From assembly GCF_900110955.1 (NCBI RefSeq), contig NZ_FOFR01000011.1:62001-126000 (forward strand): DNA of 64,000 bases, given 5' to 3'. The notes under the pieces were generated by a model. The model ran no database searches. It was not told where the DNA came from and saw nothing but the letters and a program-made list of their open reading frames with translations. The translations under genes were made by a program, and so were the position numbers. The first letter of the stretch is position 1, and each line of letters opens with the position of its first letter. Shown here one piece after another: positions 32,910 to 43,012 of the stretch. Origin of the DNA: Lentzea xinjiangensis (lineage in GTDB: Bacteria; Actinomycetota; Actinomycetes; Mycobacteriales; Pseudonocardiaceae).

Positions 32910-33368
32910 GTGAGCACGAACGACGGCCCAGGCGTTCCGCCGGAGCAGTCCCCGGAGCGGACCTCCGTCTTCCGGGCGGACTTCCTCCAGGAGATGGAAG
33001 GCGGCGCCGAGGCGCCCGCACAGGAGCCGGCCGTTGCCGGCGTTGACGCCCTTCCCGCCGGTTCCGCGCTGCTCGTGGTGAAGCGCGGCCCGAACGCCGG
33101 TTCCCGGTTCCTGCTGGACCGAGACACGACGAGCGCGGGGCGCCACCCCGACAGCGACATCTTCCTGGACGACGTGACGGTCTCGCGCCGGCACGCCGAG
33201 TTCCGCCGGGAGAGCGGCGAGTTCGTCGTCATCGACGTCGGCAGCCTCAACGGCACCTACGTCAACCGCGAGCCGGTCGACCAGGCCGTCCTCGCGAACG
33301 GCGACGAGGTCCAGATCGGCAAGTTCCGCCTGGTGTTCCTGACGGGCCCCGGCTCCGCGGGAGCCTGA
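32910..33368 (+). CDS. garA: FHA-domain metabolic regulator GarA
   Basis: 152 aa. The C-terminal FHA domain (SAGRHPDSDIFLDDVTVSRR, HAEFRRESG, GSLNGTYVNREPV, QIGKFRLVFLTGP) is nearly identical to mycobacterial GarA. GarA/OdhI proteins bind and inhibit 2-oxoglutarate dehydrogenase and glutamate dehydrogenase and are switched off by PknB/PknG phosphorylation of an N-terminal ETTSVFR motif. Here that motif reads ERTSVFR, so only one of the two threonines is present. The GTG at 32910 has GGAGGAGAG upstream and gives the usual length; a longer frame overlapping gcvH is open but unlikely. Confidence 0.93.
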   Translation: MSTNDGPGVPPEQSPERTSVFRADFLQEMEGGAEAPAQEPAVAGVDALPAGSALLVVKRGPNAGSRFLLDRDTTSAGRHPDSDIFLDDVTVSRRHAEFRRESGEFVVIDVGSLNGTYVNREPVDQAVLANGDEVQIGKFRLVFLTGPGSAGA

Positions 33369-33371
33369 CGC

Positions 33372-33716
33372 GTGACGGCCGGGCGGCCGCGACGCGGGGA
33401 AGTCGAGCATCGGGGCGGTGCTCGCACAGCTTCGCCCCGAGCTCCCCGACGTGACCACCTCAGATCCGCTTCTTCCGAAGCGGAGGGGCTGGTCCGCCCG
33501 GCACGCACAGCCTCCGGCCACCGCCGGTTCACCGCGGCGGACGTCGAGAGGCCGCGATTCGTGCTGTCCGCGCAATGCGACAGGCACCTGCCGCTGAAGG
33601 CACTCCACGACCAGCCCGGCGCCGCGGTGCCGCGGGCCGACGTGCTCGCTGTGTCCAGCCGTCCTGCCAGGACCGCGACGGTCTGCCGCGCCCGGCGGCC
33701 GTTCCGCCGCCGATGA
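33372..33716 (+). pseudogene. ftsR: broken ftsR (Rv1828-type MerR regulator)
   Basis: Remnant of the MerR-family regulator that normally follows gar[21 protein letters not shown] (from 33400) matches the start of FtsR but lies in a different frame from the next block, [20 protein letters not shown], and [20 protein letters not shown]. After LKALHDQ the similarity stops; the remaining two thirds of the about 250-aa protein are absent. The frame of 33372 happens to stay open for 114 codons. An N-terminal frame disturbance plus a large 3' loss make it a pseudogene. Stretch 33717-34005 has no further recognisable coding sequence. The essential role of FtsR would then need another copy. Confidence 0.75.
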
Positions 33717-34005
33717 CGTCACCGCGCTCCGCACGACCCGGATGATGACCGGGCCGGCGTCGAGCGCGAGCCCCTCCCGGTCGGGTCTTTCCCAGTTCTC
33801 GGGACGGCCGGGGAATCGGAGGACCTGTTCCACTCGTTGCACACGGTGCCGGTGGGAGCGGGTCCGCGACAATCGTCTTGATCACGTTCTGCCCGCAACG
33901 ATTGAGCACACGGCCCGCTTGGCGGGTAGCGTCGAACGCATACGCCGGGGGATGCTCGGAGACGTTCCGGGTACTCCCCAACGAGTCAGAGGGAGGCGAG
34001 ACCCG

Positions 34006-34479
34006 ATGAGCGAGATGCGCGTCGTGGGCGTCCGGGTGGAGCTGCCCCAGAACCAGCCGATCCTCCTGCTGCGCGAAACCGAGGGTGAGCGCTACCTGCC
34101 GATCTGGATCGGCTCGGTCGAGGCCACGGCCATCGCACTCGAGCAGCAGGGCGTCCGCCCGGCTCGTCCGCTGACCCACGACCTCCTCAAGGACGTCATC
34201 GGGGCACTGGGCCGCAACCTCGAGCAGGTGCGGATCACCGACCTGCAGGAGGGCACGTTCTTCGCGGAGCTCGTGTTCGACGGCGACGTGCGGGTGTCCG
34301 CGCGGCCGTCGGACTCGGTGGCGCTCGCGTTGCGCGTGGGCGTGCCGATCCACGCGGAGGAGTCCGTGCTCGCCGAGGCCGGTCTGATCATCCCGGACGA
34401 GCAGGAGGACGAGGTCGAGAAGTTCCGCGAGTTCCTCGACTCGGTCTCACCCGAGGACTTCCGCGGAGCGGACACGTAA
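34006..34479 (+). CDS. DUF151 bifunctional nuclease family protein
   Basis: 157 aa. MRVVGVRVELPQNQPILLLR, YLPIWIGSVEATAIALEQQG, RPLTHDLLKDVI and RPSDSVALALRVGVPI are hallmark DUF151 (BFN) segments. Plant homologues have DNase and RNase activity; the bacterial role is not established. The ATG at 34006 follows GAGGGAGG. The gene occupies the position of Rv1829 in the conserved gcvH-garA block. Confidence 0.9.
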   Translation: MSEMRVVGVRVELPQNQPILLLRETEGERYLPIWIGSVEATAIALEQQGVRPARPLTHDLLKDVIGALGRNLEQVRITDLQEGTFFAELVFDGDVRVSARPSDSVALALRVGVPIHAEESVLAEAGLIIPDEQEDEVEKFREFLDSVSPEDFRGADT

Positions 34480-34575
34480 GCACTGTCGTGGTGCGGGCAC
34501 CTGAGCACTGACGCGGCGCGGGCACGTGAACACCGGTCAGGTTCGGACACATGCGCACTGAAGCGGAGTGGACAC
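34471..34575 (+). repeat. four imperfect tandem repeats of about 25 bp
   Basis: Units begin at 34471, 34497, 34522 and 34546, each opening with G(A)CAC and containing a variant of TGAGCACTG followed by GCGG. The array starts inside the last codons of the DUF151 gene and runs into the intergenic region. It has no coding sense. Confidence 0.6.
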
Positions 34576-34788
34576 GGGGCGCTCGTGCGGAGCGGATCGC
34601 CGAGTTTCGGGGTACGTAGCTCTCCGTCCCGTTTGGGACCGATGTACCCCGCCAGCGCTCCCTCCGATGGGCTATTTTCCGCCGAAATCCTCGCTAAACG
34701 ATCACTAAACGTCACTTGAACCGCCCGGTTCGAGTGACGGCACGACTCTCCACTTCAGGTTGGGGGTCGACACTCCCCGCGCGTCGCG

Positions 34789-34817
34789 TTGACCTGCCCT
34801 CGGAGCGGTCTTACCGT
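34789..34817 (+). promoter_or_regulatory. promoter of the Rv1830-type MerR gene
   Basis: TTGACC, 17 bp, TACCGT, a good primary-sigma promoter about 90 bp before the start. The 34576-34907 stretch otherwise holds no gene. Confidence 0.6.
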
Positions 34818-34907
34818 CGAACTCGAGTGAACGTCGCCGGTTCGCGTGAGCTGAGGTGGCGGCTTGACGGCCATGGGTTTCGTGGCCGTGGGCGAGGGGA
34901 GGCAGGC

Positions 34908-35474
34908 GTGGTCGAGGAAGCGCCCTTGAGGGCCGAATCCGGGCAGCAGGGTGAGCTGTTCCCGGACTCCTCGCTGCCGGACGAGCTCGTCGGCTACCGG
35001 GGCCCGGCGGCGTGCCAGGTCGCGGGCATCACCTACCGGCAGCTCGACTACTGGGCCCGGACCGGGCTCGTGGCTCCGACGGTGCGGATGGCCCACGGCT
35101 CCGGCAGCCAGCGGCTGTACTCGTTCAAGGACATCCTGGTGCTCAAGGTCGTGAAGCGGCTGCTGGACACCGGCGTCTCGTTGCAGAACATCCGCGTCGC
35201 GGTCGACCACCTGCGCCGGCGCGGCGTGCAGGACCTGGCGAAGATCACGCTCTTCTCCGACGGCACCACCGTCTACGAGTGCACCTCGCCGGAGGAGGTC
35301 GTCGACCTGCTCCAGGGCGGCCAGGGCGTGTTCGGCATCGCCGTGAGCGGGGCGATGAGGGAGATCAGCGGCACCATCCACGAGTTCCCGGCCGAACGCG
35401 CGGACGGCGTCGAGATCGCGCCGCTGACCGAGGACGAGCTGACCCGTCGCCGCCGCGAGCGCGCGACCGGCTGA
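34908..35474 (+). CDS. MerR-family regulator (Rv1830 type)
   Basis: 188 aa. The winged-helix core YRGPAACQVAGITYRQLDYW, RTGLVAPTVRMAHGSGSQRL, YSFKDILVLKVVKRLLDTG and the RGVQDLAKITLFSDGTTVYE block follow Rv1830 closely. It is the second MerR gene of this conserved block; the first (ftsR) is broken here. The GTG at 34908 has GAGGGGAGG upstream, and the longer open frame is disfavoured because the promoter lies within it. Confidence 0.88.
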   Translation: MVEEAPLRAESGQQGELFPDSSLPDELVGYRGPAACQVAGITYRQLDYWARTGLVAPTVRMAHGSGSQRLYSFKDILVLKVVKRLLDTGVSLQNIRVAVDHLRRRGVQDLAKITLFSDGTTVYECTSPEEVVDLLQGGQGVFGIAVSGAMREISGTIHEFPAERADGVEIAPLTEDELTRRRRERATG

Positions 35475-35561
35475 CCGGCCGGGAGTTCGTGGCCGACTGG
35501 CCGTCCTGGATGGCCGGTCGGCAGCAGCGCCGGCCCCCGCTCCCTCCCTAGCGTTGCCGCC

Positions 35562-36524
35562 ATGAGCTGCACACCTTCGTCACCGGTCGTCAAAGTCCTC
35601 GCCGCGGCCGTGCGCCGGGCCGCCCGCCTGGAGTTCGGCTTCGTCGGCACGGAGAACCTGCTGATCGCCCTCGTCGACACGACCGGCCCCGGCCGCAAGC
35701 TCGGCGTGAAGTCGCTGCGGGCCCAGGCGATGGCGCGGGGCACCGAGCACTGGGCGAGCGACGACGGCGGCGTGCTGGACGAACCCGGTCCGGACGTGCT
35801 GGCGCTGATGCGTTCCGCCCACCACGTGGCCCGCGCGGACGCGGTCCTGCCGGTCAGCCGCGCGCTGGACGAGTGCCTGCGGGCGGCGATCGCCGAGGCC
35901 GGCGACGGCGTGCTCACCACGACCCACGTGTCGCTCGCGCTGCTCGGGCTGGAGTCGGGGCGGGCGGCGGACCTGATGGTGGTGCGGCACGTGGACCTGG
36001 TGGCGACCGCTGCCGCCGTGCGGGCGGCCGCCGAGCCCGAGGAAGCGCCCGCGGTGTGGTTGCTGCGCAAGGCCGGGGCGCTGGAGGGCGAGTCCGGCGG
36101 CGGGTACGTGCACTGGCTGACGAAGCTGGTCGTCCGCGGCGGCGGGCTGGGCGGTCCGCTGCTCCCCGCCGTGCGCCACGAGGCCGAGCGGCTCGCGGTG
36201 GCCGCCGGGCGCGAGGAGGCCACCGCACGGGACCTGGTGGCCGCCGTGCTGACGGTCGACCACCAGCTCACCGCGGCCGGCAAGGAGCTCAAGCCGGAGT
36301 TCCGCTCCCGCGCGGCGGCGGCCCTGCGCACGGCCGGGGTGGACCTGGCCGCGCTGCCGGCGGTGTCCGGTGGCGCGGTCGAGCGGGCGGTGGAGGGCGC
36401 GAAGCTCGTCGCGGCCCGGCGCGGGGACACCGTCGTGGGGCCCGAGCACCTGCTCCTGGCGTTGCGCGACGACCCGTTCGACCCCCTGGACGGGGCGTTG
36501 AGCGGCCTCGCCACTGAGATGTAG
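35562..36524 (+). CDS. Clp N-domain protein (ClpC N-terminal-like repeats, no ATPase)
   Basis: 320 aa. Two or more Clp-N-type helical segments: VLAAAVRRAARLEFGFVGTE followed by NLLIALV; TTTHVSLALLGL; and a C-terminal repeat with GAKLVAARRGDTVVGPEHLL. The AAA+ modules of ClpA/ClpC are absent. Stand-alone Clp-N proteins are thought to act as adaptors or substrate-binding factors. The ATG at 35562 has a weak ribosome site. It lies between the MerR gene and the riboswitch-gcvP unit. Confidence 0.75.
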   Translation: MSCTPSSPVVKVLAAAVRRAARLEFGFVGTENLLIALVDTTGPGRKLGVKSLRAQAMARGTEHWASDDGGVLDEPGPDVLALMRSAHHVARADAVLPVSRALDECLRAAIAEAGDGVLTTTHVSLALLGLESGRAADLMVVRHVDLVATAAAVRAAAEPEEAPAVWLLRKAGALEGESGGGYVHWLTKLVVRGGGLGGPLLPAVRHEAERLAVAAGREEATARDLVAAVLTVDHQLTAAGKELKPEFRSRAAAALRTAGVDLAALPAVSGGAVERAVEGAKLVAARRGDTVVGPEHLLLALRDDPFDPLDGALSGLATEM

Positions 36525-36536
36525 GTCGCGTACCCG

Positions 36537-36580
36537 GCGACTACCCGCACTGCCTGCGGGTATTCTTCACGGGTAGTCGC
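36537..36580 (+). promoter_or_regulatory. nested inverted repeats before the glycine riboswitch
   Basis: Outer 11-bp arms GCGACTACCCG / CGGGTAGTCGC and an inner perfect hairpin ACCCGCA-CTGCC-TGCGGGT (36543-36561) share bases, so only one can form at a time. TATTCT inside could be a -10 box. It may end the Clp-N transcript or be an operator for the gcvP promoter. Confidence 0.5.
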
Positions 36581-36588
36581 TGAACTCA

Positions 36589-36801
36589 GGCGGGAGAGAC
36601 CGGGTGCGAGCCCGGCGCCGAAGGAGCAAGTCCCTCCCCGGGAACCTCTCAGGCATCCAGGACCGCGTGAGCGAGACGCCTCTGGAAAGTGGATCCGCCG
36701 GAGAGTGCTCTCCGGAAGATCCCGCCGACGGTGAAAGCCCAGCCTCAGCGGTGGGTGAACCTCTCAGGCGCCCGAGACCGGGTACGGACAGAGCGGGGAG
36801 G
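36589..36801 (+). ncRNA. tandem glycine riboswitch (gcvT element)
   Basis: Two aptamers in a row. The first has GGCGGGAGAGACC, GCCGAAGGAGCAA, GGGAACCTCTCAGGC and GACGCCTCTGGAAAG. The second has CCGCCGGAGAGTGC, GCCGACGGTGAAAGCC and GGTGAACCTCTCAGGC, ending near GGACAGAGCGGGGAGG. It sits directly upstream of gcvP, so glycine should switch on expression of the cleavage enzyme. An expression platform with a GC-rich hairpin lies in 36800-36840. Confidence 0.93.
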
Positions 36802-36842
36802 GCGCCAGGACACGTGTGCCCTCAGCCCCCCGGAGGCGTTTG

Positions 36843-39734
<2,892 letters not shown>

Positions 39735-39746
39735 TCCGGTAGCGAG

Positions 39747-39782
39747 GACGAAGGGGCGCGCCCGCGGGCGCGCCCCTTCGTC
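39747..39782. terminator. 36-bp perfect palindrome terminator after gcvP
   Basis: Arms GACGAAGGGGCGCGCCC and its exact complement with almost no loop; works for gcvP and, in reverse, for the small gene ending at 39781. Confidence 0.8.
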
Positions 39783-39963
39783 ATGCCCCTGCCGGGCAGG
39801 CGGGGTCCCCGCAGTCCTCGTCGACGGGCAGCCCCGGCTTGTCCAGGTCGTGCTCGAACGCGAAGTGGAAGCACTCGGGGTGCATCCGCTCGAACAGCTC
39901 GTAGTCCTCCCGGCTCAGCTCCACGGCCTCGCCGCACCGCTGGCAGGTCTGCTCTTCCGACAC
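39781..39963 (-). CDS. small zinc-binding protein
   Basis: 60 aa. CQRCGEAVEL near the start and four further cysteines (HPECFHF, DEDCGDPACPAG) suggest a zinc ribbon. Acidic overall. No recognised family. The GTG at 39963 has no strong ribosome site; the coding frame and cysteine spacing support it. Confidence 0.55.
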   Translation of the reverse strand: MSEEQTCQRCGEAVELSREDYELFERMHPECFHFAFEHDLDKPGLPVDEDCGDPACPAGA

Positions 39964-39976
39964 GTGCCAGATGGTC

Positions 39977-40575
39977 TCACCCGCACCGGGCGAACAGGAC
40001 GGCCTGGTCCTCGCCGAGCAGCCACCGCGCCTCGACGGTGAACCCGGCCTCCCGCAGCCACCGCGCGACCCGTCCGGGCGGCCGCAGGTGGACGTGCACC
40101 CGCATCGGGTGCCCGCCGAAGCCCCGCGTCTTCAGCCGTGTCCCGTCACCGACGTGGAAACCGAGCGACAGCAACCCGCCCGGCCGCAACGCCCGGCGGA
40201 AGTGGGCGAGGACGGCCGGCGCCTCGTCGTCCGGCACGTGGATCAACGACCACCAGGCGATGATCCCGCCGACCGGCTCGGTGAGCGGTTCGGTCATCGA
40301 GCCCACCTCGAACCGCAGCCCGGGGTGGTTGCGCCGGGCCAGAGCGATCATCGCGGGGGAGAGGTCGATCCCGAACGCGTCCACGCCGAGCCCGTTGAGC
40401 AGTGCCGTGATGTTCCCGGACCCGCAGCCGACGTCCGCGACAGGTCCGCTCACCTCCTCGGCGAACAACCGCGGCGCCGCTCGCAGATGGGGCAGGCCGG
40501 TCAGCGCGTGTGCTCGGCGTAGCCGATCGCGACCGCGTCGTAGGAGTCGCGAGTGTCGGTGAGCCGGTCACCCAC
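39977..40575 (-). pseudogene. class I SAM methyltransferase with frameshift
   Basis: The main frame carries VADVGCGSGNITALLNGLG (motif I), DAFGIDLSPAMIALAR, IIAWWSLIHVPDDE and LRPGGLLSLGFHVG, a typical UbiE/Methyltransf_11-25 protein. Its expected N-terminus (GDRLTDTRDSYDAVAIGYAE, then HTR) is in another frame, beginning with GTG 40575 behind GGAG and ending in TGA at about 40503. Adding one base there would join it to ALTGLPHLRAAPRLFAEEV. So a single-base deletion has split the gene. A shorter product from TTG 40468 remains possible but would lack the first helices. It may also be a sequencing error. Confidence 0.7.
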
Positions 40576-40660
40576 CGGACGGCTCCGGCCGGTGCGGCCC
40601 GGACAACGCCAGCGCGGTGATGCGCTGCCTGGCCACGTCGCAGGTGGTGGCGTTGGTCAT
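40568..40660 (-). CDS. 30-codon ORF coupled to DUF3224 gene
   Basis: ATG at 40660 overlaps the DUF3224 stop in ATGA and has GAGGT upstream; its stop overlaps the GTG of the methyltransferase gene. The peptide contains TCDVARQRITALAL. It may be a real micro-ORF or a coupling device between the two neighbours; no homology recognised. Confidence 0.3.
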   Translation of the reverse strand: MTNATTCDVARQRITALALSGPHRPEPSGG

Positions 40661-41040
40661 CGTCGGACCTCGTACTCCAGGGTGTAGGTGGCGGACCCGT
40701 CCTCCGCCCAGTCTACCGCGGCCGCACCCCTCGCCCCCGCGTAGGAGCCCGTGCCGTCGACGATCTCGATCGCGGCCTCGACCCCCTCCCGGTAGGCGCC
40801 GACGTGCCGCAGCACCAGCGTGCCGCCGTCCGCGGTGATCTCCTCCACCGCCACCGTCCAGCACACCGCGTCCCCGTAGGACATCAGGTAGCGGCAGGAC
40901 GACACACCCACCACGTCCCCGGTGTAGGAGAACGAGACCCGCGCCTCGGTCAGCTTGCGCCCCTCGACCTCCTCGTGGGGACGACCGTCCCAGGTCTTCT
41001 CGTCCCAGCTCTTCACCCGCACGGTTCCGGTTGCCCTCAT
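40657..41040 (-). CDS. DUF3224 protein (allene-oxide-cyclase-like barrel)
   Basis: 127 aa. ATGTVRVKSWDE, TGDVVGVSSCRYLMSY and GSYAGARGAAAVDW are typical of DUF3224. Family members form a small beta-barrel; function unknown. It is divergent from a WYL-type regulator across a 49-bp gap containing a dyad, so it is probably that regulator's target. The ATG at 41040 is chosen since the upstream in-frame ATG overlaps the operator. Confidence 0.8.
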   Translation of the reverse strand: MRATGTVRVKSWDEKTWDGRPHEEVEGRKLTEARVSFSYTGDVVGVSSCRYLMSYGDAVCWTVAVEEITADGGTLVLRHVGAYREGVEAAIEIVDGTGSYAGARGAAAVDWAEDGSATYTLEYEVRR

Positions 41041-41064
41041 GCGGTCCACCCTGCTGGCCAAACC

Positions 41065-41079
41065 TGACAGTTCGTGTCA
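41065..41079. promoter_or_regulatory. candidate operator of the WYL regulator
   Basis: TGACA-GTTCG-TGTCA inverted repeat in the 49-bp gap between the divergent DUF3224 and WYL-regulator genes. Confidence 0.55.
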
Positions 41080-41089
41080 TGTTTCCGCC

Positions 41090-42061
41090 GTGAAGTCGAG
41101 CCGTCTCCTCCAGGTCCTCCTGCTCCTGCAGTCCAGGGGGCGCATGACGGCGGACGAGCTGGCCGAGGAGCTCGAAGTCTCGCCGCGCACGATCTACCGC
41201 GACGTCGAGGCGCTCAGCGGCGCGGGCGTCCCGGTGTACGCCGAGCGCGGCCGGGCCGGCGGCTACCGGCTGGTCGACGGCTACCGCACCCGCCTGACCG
41301 GTCTCACCGCGGGCGAGGCGCAGTCGCTGTTCCTCGCCGGGCTGCCGGGACCCGCGGCCGATCTGGGTCTCGCCGAGTTCGCCGCCGCGGCCCAGCTCAA
41401 GCTCCTCGCCGCCCTGCCGGCCGAGCTGCGCGGGCGGGCCGAGCGGATCCGCCGGCGCTTCCACCTCGACACCCCGACGTGGTTCCGCGGCGACGAACCG
41501 GCCGAGCACCTCGCCGCGATCGCCGGCGCAGTCTGGGAGCAGCGCCGGGTCCGCATGACCTACCGCCGCTGGGGCAACGACACCGTCGAGCGCGAGGTCG
41601 ACCCGTACGGCCTGGTCCTCAAGGCGGGCACCTGGTACTTCGTGGGCAGCGGCCGCACCTACCGCGTCTCCCGCGTCCGGGCGCTCGACGTGCTGGCCGA
41701 GACCTTCGACCGCCAGGAGGACTTCGACCTCGCCCGGTACTGGGAGCGGTGGTCCGAGCAGTTCGAGGCCCGCATGTACGGCGAACGGATCACGGTCCGG
41801 ATGACCCGCGCGGGCCTCGACAAGTCGCAGTACCTGCTGAGCGGCTACCAGGCGCGGGTGATCAGGCAGCTCGGCCCGCGGCCGGGCGAGGAGTTCGGCT
41901 TCCCCACCGAGTCCGTCCGCCACGCCGTGGCTGACCTGCTCAAATTCGGCCCGGACGTGGAGGTGCTCGCTCCGGCCGAGGTGAGACGCGACATCATCGA
42001 TGCGGTCAAGTCGGTGCAAGAGGTCTACAACGGTGCGAAGCTACCCGCATGGTTCCGCTGA
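41090..42061 (+). CDS. HTH-WYL transcriptional regulator (YafY/DeoR-like)
   Basis: 323 aa. An N-terminal HTH_11 (RGRMTADELAEELEVSPRTI, YRDVEALSGAGVPVYAERGR) is followed by a WYL domain (VRMTYRRWGNDTVEREVDPY, LVLKAGTWYFVG) and a C-terminal WCX extension. WYL domains sense small ligands or nucleic acids. The GTG at 41090 starts close to a dyad operator shared with the divergent DUF3224 gene. It overlaps the aldo/keto reductase by 13 bp. Confidence 0.88.
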   Translation: MKSSRLLQVLLLLQSRGRMTADELAEELEVSPRTIYRDVEALSGAGVPVYAERGRAGGYRLVDGYRTRLTGLTAGEAQSLFLAGLPGPAADLGLAEFAAAAQLKLLAALPAELRGRAERIRRRFHLDTPTWFRGDEPAEHLAAIAGAVWEQRRVRMTYRRWGNDTVEREVDPYGLVLKAGTWYFVGSGRTYRVSRVRALDVLAETFDRQEDFDLARYWERWSEQFEARMYGERITVRMTRAGLDKSQYLLSGYQARVIRQLGPRPGEEFGFPTESVRHAVADLLKFGPDVEVLAPAEVRRDIIDAVKSVQEVYNGAKLPAWFR

Positions 42062-42861
42062 TCTCGTTGAACAACGGAGTACGGATCCCCCAAGTGGGCT
42101 TCGGCGTCTTCCAGGTGCCGGAGGACCAGGTGGCCGGCGCGGTGACGACCGCGATCGAAGCCGGCTACCGCAGCATCGACACGGCAGCCGCCTACCGCAA
42201 CGAGTCCGGCGTCGGCGACGCGACCGCCGGCATCCCCGACCTGTTCATCACGACCAAGCTGTGGAACTCCGACCAGGGCTACGACTCGACGCTGCGCGCG
42301 TTCGACGAGAGCATGCGGCGCCTGCGCCGCGACGTGCTCGACCTGTACCTCATCCACTGGCCGGCCCCCGAGCGCGACCTGTACCCCGAGTCGTGGCGCG
42401 CGCTGGAACAGCTCTACGCCGACGGCCGGGTGCGCGCGATCGGCGTCTCGAACTTCCACACCTCCCACCTGCAACGCCTCTTCGACGAGTTCCCGACCAC
42501 CCCGGCCGTGAACCAGATCGAGCTGCACCCGTTGTTGCAGCAGGAGGAGATGCGCAAGGTGCACGTCACCCACCGCATCGTCACCGAGGCGTGGTCCCCG
42601 CTCGCCCAGGGCGCGCTGCTGGGCCGAGAGGAGCTCGTGGGGCTGGCCGACAAGTACGGCAAGACCCCGGCGCAGATCGTGCTGCGCTGGCACGTCCAGC
42701 TCGGCATCGTGGTGATCCCGAAGTCCGTCACGCCGTACCGGATCAAGGAGAACATCGACATCTTCGACTTCGAGCTGGCCCAGGACGACATGACGGTGAT
42801 CGCCGAGCTCGACAACGGCACCCGCACCGGCCCGGACCCCGACCGGTTCAACGTCGCCTGA
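42049..42861 (+). CDS. aldo/keto reductase
   Basis: 270-aa NADPH-dependent AKR of the 2,5-diketo-D-gluconate reductase group. Catalytic tetrad: D and Y in YRSIDTAAAYRNE, K in FITTKLW, H in LYLIHWP. GVSNFHTSHL, AVNQIELHPLLQ and VVIPKSVTPYRIKEN bind the cofactor. Its start overlaps the WYL regulator, so they are co-transcribed. Substrate unknown. Confidence 0.92.
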   Translation: MVPLISLNNGVRIPQVGFGVFQVPEDQVAGAVTTAIEAGYRSIDTAAAYRNESGVGDATAGIPDLFITTKLWNSDQGYDSTLRAFDESMRRLRRDVLDLYLIHWPAPERDLYPESWRALEQLYADGRVRAIGVSNFHTSHLQRLFDEFPTTPAVNQIELHPLLQQEEMRKVHVTHRIVTEAWSPLAQGALLGREELVGLADKYGKTPAQIVLRWHVQLGIVVIPKSVTPYRIKENIDIFDFELAQDDMTVIAELDNGTRTGPDPDRFNVA

Positions 42862-42890
42862 CCGGCTCCCCGGCTACGTCCGCCGCCCTG

Positions 42891-42946
42891 GCCGCGCCAC
42901 CGCGACCTCCCGCCCGATCTCGCGGGTGCGGTCGCGGTGGCGCGGC
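42891..42946. terminator. bidirectional hairpin with 17-bp arms
   Basis: Perfect arms (GCCGCGCCACCGCGACC and complement) with a smaller CCCGC/GCGGG hairpin in the loop, between convergent genes. Confidence 0.75.
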
Positions 42947-42962
42947 TCGGGCAGCACCTGTC

Positions 42963-43012
42963 TGCCAGGCGGTTCTGCCGGGCGGTTCGGTCAGGCGGTT
43001 CGGTCAGGCGTT
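42963..43012. repeat. 13-bp tandem repeat, about four copies
   Basis: Consensus GTCAGGCGGTTCG, with units at 42963, 42976, 42989 and 43002; the last covers the stop codon of the VWA gene. Confidence 0.7.

Noticed and set aside
33529-34353. 274-codon minus-strand frame in the garA-DUF151 gap
   Set aside because: It overlaps the DUF151 gene in antisense and the ftsR remnant; composition is shadow-like.
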